Of a DNA stretch of 64,000 nucleotides, positions 13,001 to 35,520 are shown piece after piece. Made by a program: the position numbers and the translations under genes. Each line of letters starts with the position of its first letter. The stretch's first letter is position 1. Origin of the DNA: Litomosoides sigmodontis (lineage: Eukaryota; Nematoda; Chromadorea; Rhabditida; Onchocercidae). The notes under the pieces were generated by a model. That model was not told the origin of the DNA, ran no database searches, and saw only the letters and a list, made by a program, of their open reading frames with translations. The stretch covers positions 372,001 through 436,000 of the forward strand of contig OY718805.1 of the NCBI GenBank assembly GCA_963070105.1, in the 5' to 3' direction.

Positions 13001-14150
13001 TGCTGTTATCAGTATGCTTGTCTCATTGACACTCCTGGTAAGCTTCACTTCACAGTTTCGACCGGCGATCCTAGCATTCCAAGCACCTTCTGTTGCTTCC
13101 CAGTCACTTTTATCGTGCCGCCATTTCTTAATTTTTAGCTGCTTTACCAGGAAGGAGAAATGTCTGCTGATTGTTCCGAGCAACTACCCGAATACGTGAG
13201 TCAGTCATTCATCAGTACACTTCATCTTCCCCTTAACTTCCATCATTTTCAGATTTGGCCTATAAATCCTGGTGATACGTCATTGTTCTATGCTATCGTT
13301 GGTGTTTTAGGCATGGCTGATGGTGTTTGGAATACTCAGATTAGTGGTACTTAATTTACTTACATCTGTCAACTTCTTTCATAAATGATTAAATCTCGTA
13401 TTTTAGTCAAACATTTGACTTTATGCTCAAATATGAGCTGATAATTAGCAATGCATGAATAACTCACCACTTCATGTAAAAAAATGATAGTAAAAATTCT
13501 ACAGAGAATTGAAAAAAGAATTTCATGCTTTGCCGGTACGAGATTAGATCTTAAAGAGGACAAAAATGGATTAAAAAGTGGAAAACTGAAATTCAATGCA
13601 GGATTATGGATAGCGCTATCTTCCAGTCAGCTGGAAACTGCATTTGCTAATTATCGATTTTGGGAATCAACCGGTTTTGGTCTCGGCCTTCTTCTTACCC
13701 GTTTTACGAATGTCACTCAATTTTTGCTGTTTTCATTAGGAATGTTGTTGGTTGGAATGCTTTGTTATTTGAGCATCGAATTCTATGATGGCATCCGTGT
13801 AAGCCCATTTTAATTTTGTCTTTCTGTGTTGGCTTCATGTCGACGAAGCTTCCACTGCCTGCTTTTGACTGCTTATCACACGCACGCACGCACATGCTAT
13901 GCGCAGCGCGCAGCTTCTCAACGGAGGCCTCATGTGACACTGACATCAAATTATTCCTGACATCCTACTGAGGCAATCTTTAAAAATAACTGCAAACTTT
14001 TTCTGTGCTTACAATACGCTTTTTTAGTTCTATGGCAGGCGCATGACCCATGTATGCAGAGCGGGCCAACTAAGACGATTTGGAGAAAAGCCGCCTCCAT
14101 CGATGGAAGCATCACTGATCAGCGAGATAAGTGCGCCCGAGAAAGCGTGA
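10066..14150 (+). CDS. unc-93: UNC-93, MFS-fold regulator of two-pore potassium channels
   Basis: Thirteen exons join in frame to 681 residues: 10066-10289, 10413-10623, 10734-10936, 11101-11235, 11653-11793, 11883-12002, 12124-12327, 12609-12747, 12840-13037, 13139-13195, 13253-13346, 13602-13798, 14028-14150. A polar cytoplasmic tail of about 170 residues comes first. It is followed by the UNC-93 membrane core with its hallmarks: FHGLQNLQSSINGHLGTDSL, NRLGCKRTLI, RFFGYFFMVLHLGQVIGNLI, ICSLVFGPLMKLFGRMPLF, GMADGVWNTQISG and LETAFANYRFWESTGFGLG. The short C-terminal tail is acidic/Ser-rich. In C. elegans UNC-93 works with the SUP-9 channel and SUP-10 in muscle membranes to control contraction (established). 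The initiating ATG could lie further upstream, since an acceptor-like TAG precedes this exon. AATAAA at 14370 is a candidate poly(A) signal. Confidence 0.93.
12770..12793. repeat. Perfect 10-bp hairpin in unc-93 intron
   Basis: CTGTCAGATT is followed by a 4-base spacer and then its exact reverse complement, inside the intron between exons 12609-12747 and 12840-13037. It is short enough to arise by chance in a 64-kb window; no role is implied. Confidence 0.7.
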
Positions 14151-15448
14151 GAAAACGAATTCATAGCACGGATGAAGCACAGCGCTGTTGCAATCATTCT
14201 GTTTTATGAAATTCGTACTTATCGGCTTCTTTTGGAACAAGTTTTTACCTTTTAGGTTTATAAATGTGTTGTTTCCAAATTTTAGGATACCAAAACATTT
14301 ACAGTGAGACTATCCAAAAGTTTTTCTTGCTCGTCTTCCTCGTTTAATCTGACAGTGGACAACCAATTAAATAAACAACTTAGGATAAGGTTTTACTGGC
14401 TGCAATTATGACATTTTTGAAACGTCATCTCATTACCATCACTGTCATTTACTTCACAATGGATGGCAAGAAATATGAATACGTTTGATAAATAACTGTT
14501 TATAGCTCAAATGTGTCATTTCTAAAGAACTACTTCAATTTGCTCACTGATAAAAACGTGATTTCTTAACTTGAAATATTTTGAGTTAAACTTTTCTTTA
14601 TTTCAAAGCTACGGATGGAATTAAGTCAATAAGAAAATGCATAATTCGCCAAGTACATGTCTTTTGGTAGTGCCAAACAAGTTAACGTATTAAATTAATT
14701 CTATATTTCAATTTTTCGAATGGTTGGGTCCGACATAAAACTGTGAGTTAGTTAACAAGTAAACAGGTATTCAAACAAATGATATTTCATTTCATTCCCT
14801 AGTGGGATGTATATTACAACCACGTGCGCTGCACCGCAAATATATTTTTGAACAATATACACCTGCCAGCTGTATATTTAATTATGCAACAATAGAGCCA
14901 TAAGCAAATAAAGTGAACAAGTAGGTAGTTTCATTGCAAATGGTATTAATTCTACTTAAATGATTTCTGCCTTAACCACTGCATAATTCAACTTAGCCAT
15001 TCTTTGCATTTTTCTTATTAGTAATCTGATAAATAGTAAATGTGTAAACAATTAAATATATGCCAGCATCGTGCGACACTCGATTATTAACATGTCAAAG
15101 AGGAAACAAGGATAATTCAAGAAATGACTCATATCTCGAAAACTTGGGACTTGGAAAATTGCACAATGACTCAGCGAAAAAATTTAAATTCAAAAATAAC
15201 TGAGCGATCCAGGTGTTGGGATTGGAAGTTGTCCGGTGTCTCCTTGTTGCAGATAATGACAGGATCATAGGAAATCATTGGGAATTTCGTGTTGAAGTTT
15301 TAAAAGGAATCCCAACACCTTGCTGTAGGCTGTGACCCACAACGTTTGCAGACGCTACCGGATTGGTAACTTTAACGTGGTTTTCAGACTATGCGGCCTC
15401 TTACAGTTGTTATTTTTGCCGATTCAGACTGTGCATCCAAATAAAGTA
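14151..15448. other. Intergenic region between unc-93 and brd-1
   Basis: AT-rich spacer of 1.3 kb between two genes on the same strand. It holds the unc-93 3' UTR (candidate AATAAA at 14370) and presumably the brd-1 promoter. The distance is larger than typical for nematode operon partners, so co-transcription is not suggested. Confidence 0.5.
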
Positions 15449-18400
15449 ATGTTCGCTTCAACGCTGGATTACACAGAATCATTCCTAAGAAGCATATGTT
15501 GTGATCAATGGTACTCACTTCGTCTAATTAAATACCGCTTAGATTTTTTTATTTCGTAACCGTTTACTAACTTCTCCCCAATTTTCAGAGGATAAACGAA
15601 TTTTCAACAAAATAATGTTTAATTTCAAATGTTTTACCAAATATTTACTGATTGAATTCTTGTAGGCTTAGCAGATTTTTGTGGGCAAAATTAATGGAAA
15701 GAAATTTTTCTCAGTTACAAATTTTACAAATTTCAGTCACCAATCGTCAGATAAGTTGCAGTTTATCGGATCATCTTGCAAGCATGTCTTTTGCTGGTAA
15801 ATTTCTTCTTTTTGACATTTAAAATTTAAAGAAAATTCTAGCTCTTTAAGTTTCTGGACCTTCGTCTTAGATTTTTATCTCTAGATTTTTATCTTAGACT
15901 ATAATATTCAGAAGCATAAGTTCAACTGGAATAGATTAGATCATTTAAATAAAAAGAGAAGATCCGGTGAATACGAGGAAGATTTTTTACTACTTGAAAT
16001 CGAGGTGACTCATATTTTACACCCACTGGGACGAGAAATAAATGGTATTCCATTGTTATGAATTGAACGAATTCTTTGGATTGAAAAGTACTAACCATGC
16101 GGCACTTACTAATCATACTCCCAACAGATAATAATTAGTTCATTCAGCGGTCCCTAACTGTGACATGTTTTACGTACTCCATACCCGATGCTGCTGCTAT
16201 CCTGATTTTTTTACTTTTGATAATTAATTCAACGTGGAGCGAAATCCTCTAGAGAACTTCGAAATTTGGATGTTTCGATTGTCCTGAATAGAAGGATACA
16301 TAAAGGCTCAAGTTTTATTGTAATCGATACGCATTTAGTTAAACAAAACATGTGTGATATTTTTCAGGACTTGTGTCAACGTAATCTGTGATAGAAATTC
16401 CTACCCATTATGTCCACAATGTTTACTACCTGTTGGATTGCAACACGTCAAGTCAGCTGCTTTTGCTAATCAGCTTTTCCAAAACCTTTTGTCTCTGAAG
16501 GAAGCTCTTACTAAAGTAGTTATTTTGCTCATATAGTTTATTCCACAACATGAAAGAATTAGGCTGTTTCGCACTCAGATAATTTAAAGAAAGCTGGTTT
16601 ATTAGTTTAACGAAACATGGCAATTTTATTTACAAGTTATTTGACGAAAGTGAGGTGAAGGGTGTTATTATTTGGATGCAAGCTTGAAACTACGGATATT
16701 CTGTTTGATGGCATTAACATAGATGCTTTAATCCCCGGTATATGCTTAGTCGAAAAACAAAGAATTCGATAAAATTTCAGTTCACTGTTTCCCAGTGTGA
16801 CCGACAAATTATACTTGACCTGATTGAAACATGTGAACAACGCAGAACAGTAGAAGAGTTTTGTTCTACTCAGGAATGTGCTAGAATCAAGAGTGATGGG
16901 GGTTGTATTGTCGCAAATGGGCAACTGGAAGAGATGCAGTCAGGAATTTTTCATATCATTGTTTGGTTTTTTGCAAAAATAGATCCGGTGTCAAATATGA
17001 ATTAATATCTTCTGATTGAATCTGCTGATTTTCAGCAATAGCGAAGGACTTTTTTCAATAAATATTTGATAGCCAATTAATTTGCGTTTATAGAGCAGCT
17101 CATATCTTGAGCAATGATGTTTTGCGTCTTTGTTCGCTCTCTGATCATATTACACCACCCACACAAACAGAAGATGTTGCTGGAACTTCCGATCAAAATG
17201 GCATCTTATTGGCTCAACAAATGCGTGCTTATAATGAACCGAGAAATTTTCAGTCATTCAAAGAACCACCCAGAAATACTTTTTATACAACTATCGCAGG
17301 GAAGAAGGTAGTATACTTTCGGAGTTACAGCTCTTATCTTTAAAAATCGGGTCAATTCCTATTAAGTGGTTCGATTATTCCATGAGTTGCATATACTGGA
17401 GAAAATACATAATTTTTATAACACCGAATTTCAAGGTGACATCGTAACATATTAAAATTTTGAATTTGAATGTTTCCCATCCAAAAGAAATTTTCAGTTT
17501 GCTGGTTCGAAACGCAAATTGAAAAGTCGAAGGAGCAAAAATTCAGATGCAATTCCATTAATAACAGCGACACCACGGAATTCTCACAAATCATTGTCTC
17601 AACGCTACGAATATAATCTGGTAAATGCAGCTATCCGTGGATCGAAAACAAGGCTTCTGAAAGCGTTAAAGGTAGTAATTCTGTTTTAACAGGATGAATA
17701 CAAAAGAGAAATAGATTTAATTTGTGACGAGTAATCATGAATTCATACCCCTTCGAATTTTTGTTTAATTATAGGATGGAGAAGATGTTAATGAATGTGA
17801 TAATCTCGGTCTGACAGCTCTTTATCATGCAGCAGCCCATAATTACACCGAAATTTGTAAAATTTTGATCGAAAATGGTGCTCTTATTAATGCACATGGT
17901 AAAGTGTAGTTTTTTGAAATAATTCCAAATCAAGATTAAATATGAGAATTATTTTTAACCTTTTTAGCCAAATTTTGTTTAAACTAAAATTTTTTGTTTC
18001 TGAAATGTGTAGCATAACAAATGGATCATATCGATCATATCATATCACAGCAGAGAGATGTGCTATAAATCATATCTAAAATTTGAATCGATCAAATTTT
18101 ATGCAGGCGGCGAGTTGTGCGAAACAGCACTTCACGCAGCTGTACGTTGGAAAGCTACTAATGCCATTATGTATTTATTGTCAAAAGGGGCAAATAGACG
18201 AGCGCGTAACTTGAAAGTAAGCTCATTTCGTATTATTACTATGACGTGGTTTAAATTATTCATTACCCGGTTATTTTTAGCTCGAATATTGCTTTTACTA
18301 ATCTGTTGGAGAAAAATGGCCTCTTTCCGCAGTGGTTTTTTTGGACGAAATTTAAAAATTTTAACGAATTACAATAAAATTTAAATTATAGGACGAAACA

Positions 18401-20581
18401 CCAATGGATTTTATTAAGGATGAAGAGATACGAGCAATATTTGGCAGAATTTCTTATTCGGTTCAAATTGGTATGAGTTAGTTTGTCAAAAAATGAACGT
18501 CATAAAATATGAAATTTTGGAATATATCGGTTGTGAGCATATTTCAGTCAGTGCATGTGAGAATCATGAATGCTCACAGTGAATCGTATCATAAGTAAAG
18601 GTGTACTTTAAGATCAGATAGCTTAAAGTATCCGTTGATCCATTTCAACATTTTAACATTTCTCAAGAATTGCACAGCGTAGAGCTTTGTGTTGGTCGCG
18701 AATTTGATTAATAAATTAAATCTCAGTTTACTACTAAATTTTGATGTTCTAATTTAAAAATAATTTAAAATCTAGATAATTTTTTGCAATAGGATATTTT
18801 TCTAGCATATCCTTTCCGAAAGCTCAAGAAATATTCCGTGTTCCTGTCAACAACATTGCCGGATGCAAAACTCGAGTGTGGAAAACTCTTACTCACTAAC
18901 CTCTCAAAATATACTGCAAATTTCGAAACTGCCTCACATGTAGTTGTTCAGGTAGTAAAAGATCAGACAGCAGAAATCACCAGTAAGTTTTGCTTAAAGA
19001 TTTTTGCAATTATCAAAAACTATTTAAAAAAAGAGGACCATAGCGCGATAGAAGCAATAAGAATGATAAGCTCGTAAGAGTTGAAAATAGCAAATGAAAA
19101 AAAGGAATACTTTTTTAAGGTAGTGTATGTGAAAATATGAAAGTATAACAGTAAATAAGCCTTTCCGTTGGCTGTAATTTTGAAGAAATATATAATTTAG
19201 CTTCTTTTTGATGATTTTCATTTCATTCGATATGATTTTCATTACATTTTTGATTTAATGATTTGTATTTTTTTTGCAGTTGAAATTTTGGAAGCTATGC
19301 TGCGTGGGCAATATATTTTGACAGGTGAATGGTTGGATGCGTGCTTGCAAGCAAATGATGTTGTGGATGAAGAGATGTATGAGATTACAAAAATTAATAG
19401 GAATGGTCAACTGCTTGCCGCAAACTCATGTTCTACAGCTAGGAAAAATCATGCTAGAATGGCTAGTTTCTCTTTATATTAGTTTTCAGTTGATTAAGAT
19501 AATGTTTATCACGACAACCGTTAGTACTCTGCTTTCGATATTAACGATGTTAGAATATGGAGCACTAAGCAACTTCAAAACTATCCTGTTACAGACACTG
19601 TTCACTTCTCGTATTTTCTTACATTTATCATTAATTATCAAAATAAAATTAGTTCTCAGTGATACCCTTCTTCTATTTGCTTTATAATAAGGTGTGTTTC
19701 TCTTTGATGCTCAGAGAGCGGGCAAAAGCAAGAAAAATGAATGTTTTTCCTACTTGTTTGTACTGTTATAGAGACTTGTAATTCCTTTTCGATATGTTAA
19801 GTCTCATCGCTAGTATTACGCAAGTCTTCAGTTCAACAAATCCAAATTTGGGGGTTGATTTAGAGCAAATTTGGGGATAATTCGTAAAACTGGTCGGTCA
19901 TCAAGTCATATTGAATAGTGGATTAAGTCAGATTGGATTTTTGAGCTTGACAAACGAAATACTGCATTGCTTCACAAAATTATCAGAAAGATTTTCCACA
20001 CTACAATCAACCTACCTAATCGCTATCACACCTAATAATACGTAGGTAGATTCCTTAAGAAAAGTATGAAGATATCAGAATTTCCTAACGTAACAATTTT
20101 GCAAACATTTCAAAGTTACATATTTCTAGAATCCAGAGCTCTTTCGAGGATGCCACTTTTATTTCTGTAAGCACAAATACTTACCATACAAAGAAAATGA
20201 AATTAAAAAATTGGTTAAATTGGCTGGAGGTGTAATACTTGGAAGAGAGCCCAAAGCGGAAGAATACGTCGAAAGCGGGCTAAGACCATATCACGCAAGA
20301 AGAAAGGGGAATGATTTCAGTGAGGTAAGATCCACACCACTATTTGTTTTACGACGTGATTTAAAGAAATTCAAATTAAAGACCCTTTTTATGCTTTTCA
20401 AGTGTTTCTGTACATTTCTTGAACCCCAGTGTTTCAGTTGTCCGGTTTATTCGCGGTATATATGCCGGGCCAATCTATACCACAGAGGGTTGCGAAACAG
20501 AAATTCATTAGATTTATCACACCAGTTTGGATAATGGAATGTATCGCGCATTTTACGCTTTTAGAGCCTGACGATCGATGA
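15449..20581 (+). CDS. brd-1: BARD1 orthologue (BRD-1): RING, ankyrin repeats, tandem BRCT
   Basis: Thirteen exons give an in-frame model of 593 residues: 15449-15510, 15737-15796, 16368-16515, 16781-16901 (3' end uncertain), 17099-17307 (5' end uncertain), 17498-17671, 17775-17898, 18107-18216, 18392-18470, 18806-18982, 19280-19465, 20137-20324, 20438-20581. The RING is complete: Cys-Asp-Gln-Cys across the exon 1/2 junction, then CKHVFCWTC and LCPQC. Ankyrin units include GLTALYHAAAHNYTEICKIL and ETALHAAVRWKATNAIMYLL. The BRCT pair includes GEWLDACLQANDVVDEE, KLFRGCHFYF, RPYHARRK and FITPVWIMECIAHFTLLEP. With BRCA1 it forms an H2A ubiquitin ligase for homologous-recombination repair (family knowledge). 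The middle linker (exons 4-5) is not conserved enough for me to fix its splice sites. Confidence 0.92.
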
Positions 20582-22703
20582 AATATTTCCAGGAACATTG
20601 ATAATGCCACTCATAATTTCCTGTTCTATAATTATTCTACCAGGCACTCAGCAAGATCACTAAAATTTTAAGTCAGTCGTCTTTGAATCATTGAGAAAAA
20701 AAACAAACGAATATATTTTTTTGTTATTTATTAGATAATGCTTCTTGCTAAAACGGAATTCCTCATCCCGAATGATCCACTAGCGATTGTCAATGAAATC
20801 GCTTGAGCATTGTCACAGTCATTCTATTTGAAGTTAGGAAACCAGCGATGACTAAGGCACAAGGCCATGAGATTTATTTTCCTGATTTGTTTGCATTTAT
20901 GCTTTGGCAATGCTCTTCAGAGGGAGATCCATGTTCTATTTCAAGAAAGAGACCTTCGCTCTATTAAAATTTTTTGACTTGAAATGGTTACAATGTTGGA
21001 TATTTTTTCACGCAATAGTGAATTTTTGAGGTGTCATATCTTTTATATCGAAAAATTTAAGAGTGAACAGAGTGATAAGATTATTACTTTTCCTTCCACC
21101 CTGGACAGACAGTTATACAACGCCGTTACTTTTCAGTTCTTCATATTTCAGCAAATTAAGCAATAATATATCCACTGATAACGTGAAACAGCTAAGAAAC
21201 TGCACAACAATTAAACAAAGTATGTCTGCACAAAGAATACCTTGCATGTAAGTGTGAGACAAGGAGATAGGCTTGAATACAAAATATGTTAGACATCATT
21301 ATGCGTGAAGAGCCGCATTGAATGTCCCTAATAAAAACCTCAGAGAATTCCAGAAGAAATAAAATGAATTAAATTATAAAGCAATCTGTGGAGTTCCGCA
21401 CATAAAGTGTCTCGTAGAAAAATATTAAAGTCCAGTAAAATGTTGATTAAGACTGTAAACAACATTATGAAACAATTTTCCGCTCTATTCTAAAACAATT
21501 TTCCTCTCTCTTACCTTCCGTCCTTAATTCGATATATCAAAATTAGGTTGTCTTAAGCCCTTTCTACCATTGTTGTTGTCCCAACGCTTCGCCATACAAA
21601 TACAGTTTATTGTAGGTGGTTTAGAATTTGAAATGCAACCCTACACGGAACCTGAGGTTTTCGAAACAGTAACTTGCTAAAAAGATTCCACCAAGAAAAA
21701 AAAAATCGAAATAGCTCGAACTCAGCATTATGGAAGCGAGGAAAATAAAGCAGGAACACTACCAAAGTGACATATCGTGTGAGCGATCTTCGTTGAACAC
21801 TTTGAAATATATCCAAACTGCACCAAAACAAACAATATTGGCAAGAAAGACGAAAAAATACGACAAACCAGATACCTGTAATCGGTAAAAGTCATTGTCA
21901 AACAACAGAAATCATTCAAAGTATACGTTTGAAAAATAAATAAACTGCTAATGAATCTCTAGTTCTAATGACTCGAAATCACTAGCAAGCCCTATTTAGT
22001 ATCTGAAAAAGGTATGAATGATGTTTTTTAGAAATATTTGAAGGGATTCGCGGTATTGAATGAATTAAGCATTTCACTTAATACTGTACATATAAGTGCT
22101 TCACAGTATTAAACGAAGATGTAATGCTGATCAAACAATTTCATGGGCATTTTTCTGTTTGAATTTCCGAAAGAGTTACAATGTTCTGTTCAAGCATAGG
22201 AGAATTACGCAAAAACATGACGTAAATGATAATTCATATCACGAAGACAAAATGTTCTAGACAATGTGAACATTGAAGCTGCATGAAACACGCATGTTTC
22301 CTTTCAGTAGATAAACTTGACCCAAAAAATTTTGCAATTATTTAAAATACCATCCATATTAAGTCAGTAGACATTTCGAAACTTTGTTCGCACTTACAAT
22401 AGCGTCCCATAAAACAGCTAGGAGTCAAAAAAAGAAGAAGCAAACTCATGCATTCGTGATCAAATCGAAATGATCCTAAACCAGGCAAGTATTTGAAACA
22501 CTAAAGAAACTGTATTTCCTAATCTATGAACTCGTTGGAGACACCATCTTGACAGCCTTCATTTTTGTTGAAAATCTAGAATACTGGAACTAATATTTGC
22601 TGGCACTTTATCCCAAAAAATCTTACAAATTAAAAGTACAACATGCATTACCGCTCTTCATTCAATACAATCGATTCCCATCAATGAGTTTCCAAAACGT
22701 CAA
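20582..22703. other. Intergenic region between convergent brd-1 and LEPROT genes
   Basis: Two kilobases of AT-rich sequence where the two genes' 3' ends face each other. Small ORFs at 20984-21251 (+) and 21607-21919 (-) have no splice signals or recognisable content. Nothing else seen. Confidence 0.5.
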
Positions 22704-23921
22704 TCAGAAGAGTGTTTGGTGCCATCCACTTCCATCGTCTTCTCGATGTAAGTAAAAATAACTAAGGATCGTCAAAAACATAACCATAGAACCAAGATTT
22801 GCGCATAAACAAGCCAACCATTTGATCTAAATTAATGTAAAAAGTTCACGCGCACAACTACTATGAGCGTAGCACCACAATAAGGAGACCAAATGAGTTT
22901 GAAGCATTAAAATTTTCGAACAAATTTAGATTAAAAAGTCAAAAAACTTTAGGTGACAGGTATAAATCGAGAATATATCCCAACAAGTAACTTGATACTG
23001 AGTTAAATATTATAGGATTCTTATCCATTCATATCCGTTTAAGCAGCAGGAATACTGACCGTTCTCAATACAAGCTTAATCCCACAAGGGATATAAACTA
23101 CTACTTGAACAGATAATCTTCTGGTTTTCTATAATGATTCGAAAAATACATCTCAAAACGGAGTAAAGTTTTTGCTATGTAAAAAATTGCAAGTTCTTCG
23201 ACCAAATTCTCAAGTTTTTCGTTGACTTCAAATTACACATATTTACCACACATTTGTGCCGTAATAACTGTGATTAAGCAGTGATTTCAAATACTTCACA
23301 AGAAACAAGTTACATGCAAAACATGCGTTCTAACAATTAAAAGAATCATCAAACATGCAAAATTCTTCAAAAGCATGTTCTAAAAAAGGAAGAAAAATGG
23401 TGAGAATCATGACACTGATTCTGCTCTAACTTATATAAACCTTCTACACAAATAAAGTTTGCATTATATATTTTTTCCCGTGATTGCTGACAACCACAAT
23501 ATCCGACATTCATGAAAACTTACTACTCCAGCATGTGCAAGAACCATTGGAAATGCAAAGGCTGACACCACTATGCCAGTTGTTATAAATAATGCAAATT
23601 CAATACATGCTGAAGTACCAGTCATATCAACGTGAGATCGCCGAGCTATTGATAACGGTATTGGAGCCAATATATAGAAAATTACGACGAACAATGGCCA
23701 CCAAATACTAAACAAAAGTTAGCTTCAATAAATCAGTTTCATTAACAAGTTTACGCAGATTTTGAAATCATAAATTACGTTAATTTTATATCTGCGAGCA
23801 ACTAGTAAGCAAAAATATGCAGTATATAAAAAAAAATTTCCTTACCCGAACATTGGCAATGCACATCCTAGAACAAGAAGCGTAAGACCAACCACACCAG
23901 ATAGCGCCAAAAGTACAACCG
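22704..23921 (-). CDS. LEPROT: LEPROT / VPS55-family endosomal membrane protein (5' exon missing)
   Basis: Small four-pass protein of the leptin-receptor-overlapping-transcript/Vps55 family, which acts in endosome-to-lysosome sorting and surface receptor levels (family knowledge). Three exons join in frame: 23846-23921, 23524-23707, 22704-22826. Motifs are [63 protein letters not shown] and a conserved acidic/aromatic end [13 protein letters not shown]. Alignment with human LEPROTL1 runs from the first membrane helix to the stop. The first exon should encode only about 2-6 residues ending in codon phase 1; I could not identify it within 23922-25700. Total length is about 130 residues, normal for the family. 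Confidence 0.9.
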
Positions 23922-25771
23922 CTAAAACAATGTCATTTTCTTCTATAACAAATGTGGTAAACTGTTTCATGATAATGATACTCCAACAAATGACTATATT
24001 TCTGATTGTTTCGTATTTTTCAGTGCTCATTATTAATGCAAAAAAAAGAAGAGGAAAACCATAAGCAATAAGGTGGGCCACATTTTTTAGAATTGAAAGA
24101 CAGATGAAAAAGTAAAAGGTCAGTATATAAATCTTCCTTCGATAAGTACTTTCCGTGAGGAACTACACATATTATATTATGTTCAGGCAGGAATGTAGTG
24201 AATCTCTCCTGTCAAACATTACTTCTAACTAGTGCTTAAAACTACTGGAGCTCTACAGTTGCATTTGTGAATTATCCCGTCTTGAAGGACAATTCAAAAA
24301 TACACCTGTAAAGAGTTACTACTGTCACAGAACTGCTATCTGCCTAATGGAAAAGAATTAAATCAATTATTACCTCTAACCCCCGCCATTAATAAGTATC
24401 GTTGAATCTCCGGAACAATCAGGAACAAATCACGGAATAACCCGCTTGATCGTTAATATCTGCAACAAATATGTCAACAACCACTTTCGCTGCTTATTTA
24501 TTCCTACTACCCTGAAAAAGTTATTTAAAACTTGAAAGTCGATTACTTGACCACGTAGCATTTTAAGATGCAATAACGCCCACCTAGTAAAATGCTTTTT
24601 CGTTGGAACTAAGAGCCTTTCTGAGATAAACTGATTAATGGAAACTAGCTAAATTACCAAACTCTGTCACAGCTCCTAAAATCAAAATAGCTCCAATTTA
24701 AGATATTCATCAGCTAAACTATAAATGGTTGTAATGAGAATTATTAAATTTTGAAAAACTGCAGAACAAAAGGAGATTGCATGCAGTAATTGACATACTT
24801 CGAAACGACTGCTAACATGTCACGTTCCGAACATGTTTTCATGTGCTTATAAGTTCCTTTGTTATAAAGTTCATGCATCACATGTAAACTAAAGTTTACA
24901 CATACGCATTACTAAGTATCGAGTATCCTGAACAATCCCCAAAATTATTCTAATGTATTTTTGCATTTATGTTAACATTTATGCCTCTACATACATCCCA
25001 GCACCTCCACGTCATATTATCTCTTCCAGAAGAATACTCTCGAAAGTTTCTCTTTGCAAATCAGAACAGACCTCATACTGACACACTCTCACGTAAGTGT
25101 CAACATCTGTTACGCCTCACATTTCCATTTCTGCAAGAAATGAAAGACAGGAAATTGAGAAATTGAACAACCAGCACCTACCGTCCATAGCGAATATTAG
25201 AAGGGTGAATGAAGATGACCACATGAGAATCCGAATTTTGTGTTGCACGAAGAATTCAGAGAGAACACAGTGGGGTAGAGTTGCGAGGTCGGACATGGCG
25301 TCCGTCTATATGGCCATTGGTTGGTACGAGAGCTGGAGGTCTGGGAGCCACCCTACGTGGATTATCAGTAAAGCTTAGGAGATTGTAAGGTCTGCATATT
25401 TTCGAAAAAAGAACAGAACTGCCTTTTTAAGGAAATTTGGAACTGCTGCACTGAATTACTCCCTTTCTCATTCTAATTTGGTTTGTAAATGTTTCGGTTG
25501 AAATTAATGTATGTGTTTGTGCACTAAATTTTTCTGATTTACGTCATTTAGAAACGCCTATGAATTGCAGAATTTCATATCGTTTTAAGAACCACGCGAA
25601 AATTTTATTTTTAAAGGATATTTTACCGTTTCTGACTGAAGCAGTTTGCAGTTTTTGATTGAATGATTATGAGTAACATATTGCTACTAGCTAATAATCC
25701 AGTATTAATTTAGCAGGACCACAGAGCACTTACAGTTGATTAGGAATTGTCCACTTCGTAGTTTGAATGAA
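23922..25771. promoter_or_regulatory. Divergent intergenic region: LEPROT 5' end and PHC promoter
   Basis: The two flanking genes point away from each other, so this 1.85 kb should contain both promoters and the tiny first exon of the LEPROT gene. I see no specific element. TTACAG at 25735, 36 bases before the PHC start codon, is a plausible spliced-leader or 5' UTR acceptor. ORFs at 24969-25378 look like chance. Confidence 0.4.
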
Positions 25772-35520
<9,749 letters not shown>

